Source: Periplaneta americana
Taxonomy: Eukaryota; Arthropoda; Insecta; Blattodea; Blattidae
Reading direction: 5' to 3'
DNA length: 64,000 nucleotides
NCBI RefSeq assembly: GCF_040183065.1
Contig: NC_091119.1
Span: 109,104,263 to 109,168,262 of the forward strand
A program made the translations under genes and the position numbers. Shown in pieces: positions 1-12,400 of the stretch. The notes beneath the pieces were generated by a model, which was not told where the DNA came from, did no database searches, and saw only the letters and a program-made list of their open reading frames with translations. Numbering within the stretch: position 1 is the stretch's first letter; every line of letters starts with the position of its first letter.

Positions 1-381
1 GTGAGGAAAAACCTGTTCTGGTTGATCCATAAGCACCATACCATACATATAATGGTCATTTATAGTATTAATATCCAATGAAAGCTAGACAGAAGAACCT
101 GACATGAATATATGTCAGCTTGTAAAGGAAAACTCTGTAAATTGCACGAAGAAATTAAAAAAAAAAAAAAAAAATCAAGATTAATATCTTGTGACTATAA
201 AGATATGGTACAAACATAAAACTTTAATTTAATGTGGCACCACACTCGCACAAACATTCAGACAACATAAATCATATGTTCAGATACAATACACATCATA
301 TGCTGCATGTACAACAGAAGCTCCTATGTAAAACAAGGATTAGTGATGGGTCTCGTGCCCTTAGAGCATTTGTAACCAGTC
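1..381 (-). other. Probable 3' UTR and flank of the PWWP/zinc-finger gene
   Basis: No coding potential is evident. The stretch holds an A-run of about 17 bases near 157-174 (plus strand). It is likely transcribed as 3' UTR if the last exon at 382-418 is right. Confidence 0.35.
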
Positions 382-418
382 TTACTGTCTGTTCTCACTT
401 TCACTTGTTATGTTCCGC
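382..418 (-). CDS. Putative last coding exon of the PWWP/zinc-finger gene
   Basis: An excellent acceptor with a pyrimidine tract (ttccctctcccactgctc, then tctatag) precedes 418. In the phase set by exon 3 it encodes [11 protein letters not shown] and a stop at 384-382. This is the only such acceptor I found in the 725 bases left of exon 3. A 3' UTR would follow to the left, where a possible ATTAAA signal (minus strand) lies near 222-228. The alternative is that the frame simply ends at 726. Confidence 0.6.
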
Positions 419-3400
419 CTATAGAGAGCAGTGGGAGAGGGAACCTTCGGAAAACACAAACTGGTAACTTTACAATGACAGTTTAAGAACTAATGTCCAA
501 GTATGTTTACTTGAATGCTTGATACTGACAAAGTCTAGGCAGCATACCTAATGTATTTGTTCAGACTGCAAACAGCAGTCAAATCAAATATCATAAATCT
601 ACAGATACTTGCACAAAAGTAAGACTGCCCACCAGATCCATGTGTGTTTTTAATCACTTCTCCCTTCCCCTACTCACAGCGATAGATCTGTGAAGTAAGT
701 AATACATTAAGATACAGTAAGATTATTACCTTTCATTTTGTTCAACCCTCATGTCATCTTCCTGCAAAGCACTTTTTGTCCCGAGGGGCTCATCTGACCC
801 TGTGGAGTCGTTTGCAGCCTCTGTCATAGGTTCATCCATAAGCAAAGGCATGGAGTGGGACACACTAGTTACAACAGCATCTGTCAGGCCTTGGGACACA
901 CCCTCTGGAGGGTATGAGAAGCTACCCTGTTTTTCTGCAGAACCAGTCACTTCTGACGCCTTTTCAAAGCTTGTCAGAACATCTGTGTCACACGAACTAG
1001 GGGCAGAGTCTAGGATTTGTGAGGAGGAATCATTTGTCACTATCTTCTCATCAGAACTTGGTGGGCTCTGCATGTAACATGAGCGCACACCTACATCTTC
1101 TGCGGTGGCCTGGAATTGTGAGGATGAGGGATCTTCCACTGGTATTTCAGAACTGCTTTCAAATGTGGAGTCATCGGGTGGCTGGACAGCATTTGCTGAG
1201 ATGCTCGATGTACTGTCTGAAATCTCGGTGAAGGATGGCAGAGGGGTAGTGGTCTCAGTGTGAGAAGTGCTGCTTTCGGTCACAAGGCTATAAGGGGTGT
1301 TGTGCGGGCTTCCATCTGAAGCAAGGTGGCTTGATGAGGAATGATTAGTATCAGAAGTGCTGTTATCCACAACAGATGATTCCAAAGCAGTTTGCATCTC
1401 AGTCTGGTTTGACACCTCAGCTTCTGCCGCTGATTGTGGTTCTGATGCAGACTGTGTGCTGCTAGATGTGATACCCTCTGACAACTTCATGTCGGGCACC
1501 TCGGAATCCTTGTGCTGGGACTCACTATTGTCAGTGTTAGAGTAGGATGTAAGGACAGTATGTCCTGTATCCTGCATCAGGTTTTCAAGGGGTCTCCTAT
1601 CTATTGCATCTTGCTGGTTCTCAGAACTCCTACTGTAGGTGTTCTGGGAAGCTGATGTATTGTCAACTTCACACTGGGAGTCAGTCTCTTCTGACAAAAG
1701 TGGCATTGAAGGGTTGAAGTTTGCTGTGGCAACTGTTGTTGGTTCAGTCATGGTCACTGGCAATGTGGCATTACACACAGGAGATTCTGATGAGCTGTGA
1801 GAAGAAGCAGTCACTGGTAGAGTAGAGTATGACTGAGAAGTCACTGACAGAGCTGGTTGTGTTATAGTGAGTGGGAGCTCTAGTGAAGAGGGAACAGGAG
1901 GAGGAGCCTGCAATGTTGGAACAGCAGATGATGGAACCTCTAGAGGAGTCATGATAGGTTGGTTCAAAGTCAGTGAAGTCTCTAAGACACCAGCGGGATT
2001 TGGTGGTGGCAGAACAGTAGACAGAGAGGGCAACAACATTGTAGCCTGATGCAGGGTGGAAGGAGTGGAAGTAAGGAGAGGGGATGGCTCTAGAAGGCGT
2101 GGAGTCATTACAGTGGATTGGCTGCTGTTTACCACAGTTAGGGAGTCTTGTATTGCACTGTCAGGTTGGAAGACTTGGGTGTTAGCCAGTGCTTCAGCAA
2201 GAATGTCCTGGTTGGATCCTCCAGATTGGGGTGTTTTGTTGCCTGACACATGAGCAGAAGGCCCTATGTTGAATACAGATGATGCTGAGCTCTCGACTGG
2301 AATGCTCGTTGCAGGGTTCACAGGCATGGTGCTAGTCTGTCCCAGGTTCAGTACGGCCCCAGAGCTTGATGCAGAGTTGTCAATGGTCAGGATGATGTTC
2401 TCTAAATCTCCTGATGTACTGATGGAAGCTGGATCTATGTACAAAGTGCGTGCTGCGCCCTCACTAGTTGGCACACTACCATCATAAGTCAGGAGAGTAG
2501 AGTTGTCATAAGGCTGCAGGGCAACTGAGTCATCTATAGTGACCAACACATATGTGGCTGTACCACCGTCTCCAAGCTGCTCTGATGGTGTTGCTGCTAC
2601 CACTTGTGCTATATGCTCAGGTGTTATGACTGATGTTCCTGATGTTGTCACTGCTGCTGGCTGCAAGCTGGGCAGGCTTATGGAACTGCCCTGTGCAACA
2701 GGAATGGTGGATGTTGCAATGCTCTGCGGAGTGGATAGTGCCATACTGCTTTGAGGCACACTTTGTGTGACTGTAACACTTGGTTGCAAAGCTTGTAGGC
2801 TGGCAATTTCCCCACCTGACTGCAAACTGCCTGCAGGTACAACAATTGGCACACGCTTTGACACTATGTTAGTATCAGTGACTTTCTGTTGTGATAAAGG
2901 TTTCTTTACAGTTTGTGATGTGATAACTTTCTGAACTGCCTGCTGAGTCGATACTTTTTGCACAACTTGTGTCTGACTGGCAGGCTGATTAATCTTTTGA
3001 ATGGATGGTGCCCTGGGATAAATACCACTCACTTTCTTTACCTGCGACACATTTGTCAACAAGCCTATGCTTCCAGTCTTAGCAGGTAGTGGGCTTTGTA
3101 CCTTCTGGACAACCATTCGTGGTGCACCTGTAGGTCTGATTTCAAGAACTTTTGACTGTGACTGTGCTCCCTGAACCGTCTTTCCTCCCACAGTGGTGGG
3201 CACAGTAATTCTTTGCACAGTTGAAGCACCACCAGTGCTTGTCAGAATCTTTGGTTTCGGTGTGGAAAGTCTTGTTACAGGCTGGGCTGCACTAAGCTTT
3301 GCCTGCAATTGTCCAGATGAAGCTGCTACAGGCTTGCTAAGTACTGTCCCTGACACAGCAGTGCCCTGTGTAGTTTGTATGAGTATTGTGTTGGACTGGG

Positions 3401-6400
3401 GTTTTAGTGTGCCAATAACCCTAACTGGAGATGTCTGTGTCACAGAAGCCTTCTGCAATGTAGGCAGTATCACCTTGGCCTGAGTGCTCTGCATTGTGAA
3501 CTTGGTTCCCACTGTCTGTTTACTGCCTTGTAGAGCCCTCATCTGTTGTTGACTTATTGGAGTAAGTTTAGTGCCCTTGGCCATTACACTTCTCGGATTA
3601 ATTGGAGTCAATATTGCCCCTGTGCTCGTCATTATTAGTTGGGGTTGTGCCTGCAGCTTGCCACTTGTCGTCAGAATACGCTGTTGTTGTGGAGACAGTG
3701 CCGTTGTAATTATCTTTTGCTGACCGCCAGCACTCTGTGGCTTGGTCAGTATCACTACCTTACCACCCCCCACTGCCTGCTGCACGATTTGCTGTTGTGT
3801 CACACGCTGTTGAGTAGTCTTGCCTACTGTGTACCTTGACTGCTGACCTGGAGATGTCTGCACTATCACCAACTTCCCACCCCCAGGACCTTTCTGAGAG
3901 ATAACAGTTGCTCCACTCCCACTCTTTAACTTGCTGATAGCGCCTGATACAGCAACAGTGGTCCCTGGCGCTGATACAGGTGTGGCCTGCAATTTCATGG
4001 TTTTGATAGGCGTGCCCTGTGCAGGTTTCACAAGGGAGCCACCACTGCCACCTGGCATAGGACTGGCAATGACACTGCTCTTTGGCAAGACAGGAATCTC
4101 TGAAGTGGTTGTCGTAACCACCACAGGGACTGCCTTCACTGTGTCCTCGTTTTGTGATACTGAAGGTTTCTCAGAGGGATCTGAGATCAGGTCCTGAATA
4201 GGCGCAGATGCAGGCATGAGTGAAGGTTTCGATTCTGGCTCCTCTGTGATTATGGCATCTGTCATCACGACAGGCATTGAGTTGATATCCAATTCCAACT
4301 CGTCATACTCTACTGAGACTTGAGCACTTTCAGTCACCTGCTTGTGCTCTGTTTTCGTGGACTTATCCTCATTTTCATCTGGTTTCGTTGCTGCCTCTTC
4401 ACACTCCTTCTTGATACTGTAATCATGGTCACCTCCACTGCTGTCAGGCAGAGTGGATACTGATATCTCTGTGTCAGGAGCGATATGGCCAGTGTTGCTA
4501 TCCAGCACTATGTCTGGCAATGAACTCTCCACATCAGGGGGTGGACTAGTAACGGTGCTAGGCAGTTCAGGGACTTCAGGTAGCACAGGTACAGTAGTTT
4601 CAGCTAGCAGTGTCTTGAATGCAGTATCCATATCTTCACTGTCCACAGTGGGAGTCTCTGTCTCCTCTTCCTGCTCTTTCTCTTTTTCCTTCTCCTTCTC
4701 TTCCTCCTCCTCATCATCCTCCTCCTCTTCATCTTCATCTTCTTCAGTCTTTTCCTTGGGTGGAGCCTGGACTGGAAGAATTTCTGGTACAGGTTCTACT
4801 GCTTTGGTATTTAATGTTTCTACCGAGTTCACACTCTTTATTTCCTCAATAATACACTTGCGTTTCGTTGCTAAATCAATCTTATCATCTATTATTCTAG
4901 GAATTTTTCTATTCTCTACAAATTTCTTAGCCCTTTCTTCTAACTCACTGCCTAAGTTTGCATCCTCAGCATCATCAAAATCAAAGCAAGACGTTTCTTT
5001 ACGTTTTACTGTCTCTTGAGGTTCCACAACAGGCTTTGTTTCAGTCACACTTTCACTTTGACTTGTAGCTGGGACAGGGTTGGATGGCTGATTGTTGGCT
5101 ATTTCGCTCTTGCTTAGCTCTTGCTTGATTAATTCGATCTCTTTCTCTTCTTGTTCTTCATCTTCATCATCCCAGTCTGCAAGAAGCTTTTCTCGTATTT
5201 CTTCATCATTTTTCTTTTTCTTTACAGGTCGCTCTCCACCCCATTTAGTTCCTTTTCTCTTTCCAAAGATCGGGGTTTTAGGCGACTTCTTCTCTGTCTT
5301 GGCATGTTTCTCTGGACTCTGCTTGGAAACAGCATTGGACTCATCCTTCACAGCTTCTGTGTCACTTTCGTCAATGAGCTTCCTCTTGGGGACACTCCTC
5401 TCTCCAATGCTATCTGCTCTTGTGGGGGTGTTAGATACAGTGGGTATGCTCTTACTGCGGGCTCGAGGTTTGTCACTAGGGGTACTTACAGAAGGCCTGC
5501 CTCGACCTCGCCCAGCTGCTTTGCTGGTAGAGCTTCCTCTGTCACTGACTCCTCTACCATTGTTGGCAGCATCTGCACTATGAAACTTGTTGTGGTAGAC
5601 GATCACGTTCAGGCGACTGGAAGTGAAGTCACAGATATGGCACTTGTATTGAGGACTTGGAGTGCCTGACTGCTCATCCCGGTTTGGTGTGCTCACTGGT
5701 TGTTGTCGGATGCGCACCACATGGTCCGAGTCATCCCTGACCTCACTCACAAATCGCGGGTGCGTGATCTGTCGTGACTGCTGCAACAATGGCAATGATG
5801 GAGACTTCTGGGTCCTTCGCCCATTTGCAGATGATGGCAAAGGTTTTACTTTCCAGGTCACTTTGTCTTTACTTGGGGAGCCATTATGTTTGCTCTTTTT
5901 GTCAGGTGAAGCAGTCTTTTTATCCCCTCCAAAAATATCACGGTAATTTGGTTTCTCTTCTGGAGCAAATGCTGTATCTCTCAGAATATCTGGATCACCC
6001 CCTGTTAGTTTCTCAGCAGTTGCAACATCATCAGGAAACTTGTCCATAACAGTCGAGCCTTCTCGACGTCTCGTGCGATATATATCTGCAAAATAAAATT
6101 CAAATTCAACTTCGTAACATAGACACATGATGGTGAGATACTTGCAACATCTTGACTAAGATGGGCAGGCATCTTGCAGAATAGCTTTTCGATTTATGAC
6201 AGTTAAGCATAGCATTAAACGTAATCTATATACTAACCACAAAAATAATTGTATGCCATATTATATTTCAACTACGAAAATGGGTTGTAATGAAAAGAAA
6301 TCAAGAAAGTTTCTTTTTTACCAATGCCACCAAGCTGTCATTTGACATTTCTGGTCTCTCCTGGCAATGGCTTATTTGTAACTCACTTCTGAGGTTGAGG

Positions 6401-9400
6401 CACCTGGAAGGCAGAGTTATGCTACCCCGATGATGCTAATATTATGATTGGATGATTATGAAGTGCCAGGAGAGATCTTAAACTTAAGCCTAACCTAATT
6501 TCCAGACCATGGACGAACACAGAAACATTCCTCTTTAAGAAAAAATTCCTGCGTTCTAACAGGGAATCGAACCTGGGACCTCATGAACTGTACCCAGAAG
6601 CTCTGACCACTATTCCATGAGGCTGGTCAGTAATCGAGAAAGTACAAAATGTCATTTTCAAGTATTTAAGTATGAATATAGGCAGAGTTTAAACAGATCA
6701 AAATTAAAAATAAATATCTTCAAATTGTGTTCCAATTTAACCACAAATGACATCAACCCATACACTTCATAAGATGCAGGTTCTAAGAACTTTCATATCT
6801 GCTGTCACTCAGAACTTACATTAACTTGTTACAACAAACTTATAAATAAAAAATGTTGTTATTTTCTAATGCCAGGCGTTTGTCAATAAAGTCATTTGAC
6901 CTCTTGCACTCCAATATTTTTCAAAGATATTATCATGACCAGCCAATGAAGCACAGATTTTGAGGTGTTCCAAATCCATTTCTTGGTTTGAGTTGCACAA
7001 TGGACAGTTAGGGGACTGATATATTCCAATTCTATGCAGGTGTTTAGCCAAACAATCATGGCCTGTTGCCAATCCAAATGCAGCTACAGACGATTTTCGT
7101 GGTAAATCGGAAATTAACTGTGAATTTTGATGCAGAGAGTTCCATTTTTTCCCTTGGGATTGTGTTATCAAATTTTGTTTGTTGAAGTCTAAGTATGTAG
7201 ATTTAATAAATCTCTTCACAGAGTAATACATAGATTTAGTAACAGGTCTGTAAGTAGCAGTGCTGCCCTTCTTTGCTAAAGCATCCACATTCTCGTTTCC
7301 TAGGATTCCACAATGGGATGGTATCCATTGGAATACAATTCTTTTATTGAGTGATATTAATTGAGAGAGCATTTTAGTTATTTCTGCTGTTTGAGATGAA
7401 GGTGTGTGTTTAGAGACGATTGATAGAATAGCTGCTTTGGAGTCTGACAATATAACTGCATTCCTAAATTTATTGATGTGGCATAGAAGATTCCTGAGAC
7501 ATTCACTTATTGCAATGATTTCACCATCAAAACTTGTTGTTCCATATCTATAAAGTGAAAGTAAAAAATGTATGTATGTATGTATGTAATGCTCTTGATT
7601 TAACAACATACTAGCCACCGGCATGGCTCAGTCGGTTAAGGCATTTGCCTGCTGGTCTGAAGTTGCGCTCGGGTGCAGGTTCGATTCTCGCTTGGACTGA
7701 TTACCTGGTTGGGTTTTATCCGAAGTTTTCCCCAACTGCAAGGTGAATGCCAGGTAATCTATGGCGAATCCTCGGCCTCATCTTGCTATCACCAATATCA
7801 TTGATGCTAAATAACCTAGTAGTTGATACAGCATCATTAAATAACCAACTACAATTAAAAAAAAAAACATACTTATTATCTTACTTGCTTCCCAATATTT
7901 TGATATCAGATCATGTGTCTTAAGAACTTCAGAGATTTCTATGTGATACATATCCATCTCTACTTCCTGATGTCGTAGGAGAGAGTTTGGTCTAGTTGTT
8001 ATTCCAATCCTGCAGAGAGATTTGTTTAAGCAATCATGTCCAGTGATCAACCTGAACATGGCTACAGCTGATTTATGAGGTGCTTCAGGTATCAATCCAG
8101 GATTCTTCAGTATTTTCCTCCAATTAGAATGATCATTTTCACAGATTAATTTAAAATTATAATTACAGGCGAAATTCTTTTTTATGACTCGTTTTATAGG
8201 CTCACATAAAACTTACAAGTTATTTGATCACAAATTTTTTATCCTTTTTTGTTAACATGTCAGTTCTTTCATTTCCATTTATACCACAACGTGCTGGAAT
8301 CCATTGTAAAGTTAAAAAATAAATAAATAAATAAATTAAAAATAAATGGCTTTCTCTTAAATCAGGGTTCGCACAGACCTTAAAAGTCACTGAAGGTCAG
8401 GGAAATTAAAATTGGTCAGGGAAAGTCAGGAATTTGTTTTTATAATGTGAGTCAGTGAATTTTTGTGAATTTGACTGAAATATATGAATATTGGATGATC
8501 GTCCCAATGAAGGTTAACTGAGAGATAATACTTTCCTTTTTTAAAACATTACCATCTGAATGTGAGCTTCAAGTCCAGTTGCTCCTTACTTATTCTCAGA
8601 CTTACAGAATCTGATCAAGAATGTAATGGAAAGATCTGTAAAACGAAATGCAATGCCTACCACAGTTGAGAAGCTTCTTTGTCTTGGTTTAACAGATGAA
8701 GAAAATCTGCGTGCATTAAGAAATATTGATATTGGATTTCAAACTAAGAAACTTCTTAGAAAGGTGGCTGCATCTGAAGCTGAAATCCTTCAATTCAGAA
8801 TGGAATGCCAGCAGATATTAAGAAAAATGACATGCCATGTACTTGAGCGATGTCCTTAAAATATGGGTATAAACCTGTTCAAGAGTTGTCCTCCTTGGAC
8901 CCAATTATTATTTTCAAACAGCAAGATCAGGGAAAAGTAAGATTTAACCTTTTATTAGGTATGTTGTTGTTTTATAATGCCAGGCGTTTGACAATAAAGT
9001 CATTTGACCTCTTGCACTCCAATATTTTTCAAAGATATTATCATGACCAGCCAATGAAGCACAGATTTTGAGGTGTTCCGAATCCATTTCTTGGTTTGAG
9101 TTGCACAATGGGCAGTTAGGGGACTGATATATTCCAATTCTATGCAGGTGTTTAGCCAAACAATCATGGCCTGTTGCCAATCCAAATGCAGCTACAGACG
9201 ATTTTCGTGGTAAATCGGGAATTAACTGTGAATTTTGATGCAGAGAGTTCCATTTTTTCCCTTGGGATTGTGTTATCAAATTTTGTTTGTTGAAGTCTAA
9301 GTATGTAGATTTAATAAATCTCTTCACAGAGTAATACGTAGATTTAGTAACAGGTCTGTAAGTAGCAGTGCTGCCCTTCTTTGCTAAAGCATCCGCATTC

Positions 9401-12400
9401 TCGTTTCCCAGGATTCCACAATGGGATGGTATCCATTGGAATAAAATTCTTTTATTGAGTGATATTAATTGAGAGAGCATTTTAGTTATTTCTGCTGTTT
9501 GAGATGAAGGTGTGTGTTTAGAGACGATTGATAGAATAGCTGCTTTGGAGTCTGACAATATAACTGCATTCTTAAATTTATTGATGTGGCATAGAAGATT
9601 CCTGAGACATTCACTTATTGCAATAATTTCACCATCAAAACTTGTTGTTCCATATCCAAGTGATCTATAAAGTGAGAAGAGACAGCACGTAACACCTGCA
9701 CCGGCACCTTGTTCTCTGGAGATCAAGGATCCGTCGGTGTATAAATGAAGCCAGTTTTGTGGAGGGTACCTAATATTAATTGTCTCTAAAGACAATTGTT
9801 TCAGTATTTCAGTATTTATTTCTGATTTCAGTATTTCTTCTGTTAAATTTAGATTATATTCTATATTTAACAGAGTTAAAGGGTTTGGTTTAATTTGTAA
9901 CTTTCTTTTAAATTCGGGATATTGATTTTCTGTTTTAATTCTTGAACAATGGATATGAAACTTTTTTGAGTTTTCAATCTACAGAGAGGACTGTATGAAT
10001 GCCAATTGTTTCCTGGTAATCTGATAAGTTTTTCATATTGAATCAGTGCTTTTTCTTCTATTGTCATTTTGATACTGTTAATATTAGTGAGGAATCTTAT
10101 TAGGTGTATTCTCTATGATAAAAACAGAGTTACAGAAGATGTTGCACAGAAAGCAAAGGTTCGATATTCTTCCACGTGTACCAAAGCACACTATATTTTG
10201 GAAGAAAAGTTCAAAAAGTTCTTGGAAAAATTTCCAGACACATCTCAACGACTTGATGACTTTCTTCAATTGTTGGCAGTCAAAAACATGAAAAGTTGTG
10301 GCACATTGTGAAATTGTATCTAATATTTCCACATGGTAATGCAACAGTTGAGAGTGGTTTCTCAGTTAATAAAGGTCTTCTTGTTGAAAACGTACATGAA
10401 GGAAGTATTGTTTCACAAAGGAATGTATATGATGTGATTAGATACTATGGATCTATACAGAAGGTTTCCATAACACAGAAGATGTTGACCTATGTTATGG
10501 AATTCTCAAAGACACTATGAAGAGTATCTTCAAAGAACTAGACAAAATCAGACTGAAGAAGATAAAAGAAGAGCTGAAAAATGAGAAGTACAACAGGAAA
10601 TAAAGATAATGAAGAAAAAAGGAAAATTATTAGATTAAAGGCGCAGAAGGAAGAAGAAGCTTTTGCAGTCCATATTAACTTACTGTAGAAGAAAACAAGA
10701 AACAGGAAGTGAACAGAGCTAATGTTAATATTAGTTATGAAATTTATAGCTTCTATAATTTTATATTATTTTCTTCTTTCCCTTTTTTTTTTTTTTAATT
10801 TATGGTCATTACTTATGTTTTCTTACTGATTATAGCTTGTATAGTTTCATAGTTTTCTTTAATTTAATTTACTCATATTATCATAACAATCTATGTTTTC
10901 AATGTATCTTACTGATGATACAATTACATTAACTTTGTTAATTTTTGTACAAAACACCAATCCAACCCTGTACTAGTATATGGATCAGAAACATGAAGCT
11001 TAACTAAAAAGGAAAAACACAAATTAATGGTTCTTGCAAAAAAGTGTTGAAGAAAATTTTTCACTCACTTGAAAACAAGTGGAACATTCGACTTAATACT
11101 GTAATGATATTCATAAACTTTATAATCAACCGTCAATTTCAGATGTAATATGGACCAGAAGATTAAATTGGGCAGGACATGTTATATGTATGGAGACTCC
11201 AGCAGTGCAAAACAAATATATATGAACACCTTTATCAACACAAGGCCACTGGGAAGACCTCGAAGCAGATGGAAAGATGAAATTCAGGAGGAATGCATGG
11301 AAATGGAAATTACCAACTGGGAGAAACTAGCAAAAGACAAAACAGAATGGAAGCATTTTGTGAAACCGACATGTAGTCGACATGCTCCATAATGTCCTTT
11401 GATTGACCGATTGTTAATTTTTTCTGTAACCAGAAAAAGTTTCATTGCATGTTTTGTATTTAAATATAAATAAAAACTACAAAAAAAAAGTGAAGTCAAA
11501 GATAAGAATAAAGGAGACAGCTGGATGTCTATGGGAATGGTGGAGATCGTTTAATTTTTTTAGTACAAAAAAAGTTGATGTAAGCATATCTGCAGTGGTC
11601 AGGGAAATGATGGAAAATTAGTTGGGAAAGTCAGGGAAATTAATTTCCTTATTTCTGTGGGAACTCTGTAAGATTTATACACTTTTAATTTTGCTAACTG
11701 ATATGGCAATGATAATATTAAAATGCAATAATTCTTCTATTATTGTTACATTACCGAGGATTAATAAGAAAAACGTGAGTTTCAACTTTGTTACTAGAGA
11801 ATTGCCCTCTATGCAACAAAGAAGAAGAAATGACTGAAGATCATCTCATAACCTGTGAAGTTCTACCTGATGGATCCACCACAGAGAAATATTGGAGAGC
11901 AAGAATGCTAATGGCTTCGTTGCCAAGGCCCGGCATTGGATAATAACAACAACAACAACTCTGTTACTAGAGAAGAACACACATTTCGCATAATATTTTA
12001 ACATTTTTACTATTTTGAGTAATATTTAATACTGGTAGTTAACGTAATGCACTGATAAATTCTGATTTAGAGATGACGAATTCCCGAAAATAGTAATCAT
12101 GTAGAATGTTACTTACAATATTGGTTTAGTGTGAAGGAAGTAAACCTGAAAATTAGGTAAGGAATGTGTAGGTTTTTAAATTGGTTGTTTAATAATGCTA
12201 TATCAATTGTAAGATTATCTAGCATTGGTGGAATTAGTGAGATGAGACTGTGGATCTGTAATGGGTTACTTGACATTCGCCTTACAGTTAATTAAAATCT
12301 CGAGGGGAGGGAAGAAAGAACTCAATTAGGCAATTCAAGTGAGTTTCGAACCCACAACCAAGCATAGACCCTCGGATCGCGAATCCAACTTGCTACTCCT

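Larger units (their letters stand above)
8363..11668 (+). mobile_element. Decayed hAT-like DNA transposon, split by later insertions
   Basis: The ends read CAGGGTTCGCACAG and, reversed on the right, CAGAGTTCCCACAG (12 of 14 identical). Both ends have subterminal GGTCAGGGAAA repeats. Transposase remnants lie on either side of a LINE insertion: 8626-8855 ([10 protein letters not shown]...) and 10110-10600, including [14 protein letters not shown], which resembles a hAT C-terminal region. No matching 8-bp target duplication is visible at the ends, so the exact boundaries are less certain. An RTE-like LINE fragment also lies inside. Confidence 0.6.

Noticed and set aside
4453-5019. 188-codon plus-strand open frame rich in serine
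   Set aside because: It is antisense to the acidic Glu/Asp run of the large exon and is explained by that composition.
5092-5669. Two overlapping plus-strand open frames of 160-170 codons
   Set aside because: They lie antisense to the large PWWP-gene exon and have no domain or splice context.
7621-7695. Possible genuine tRNA gene
   Set aside because: A and B boxes are present, but the sequence continues into a SINE body and tail and lacks a convincing acceptor stem.
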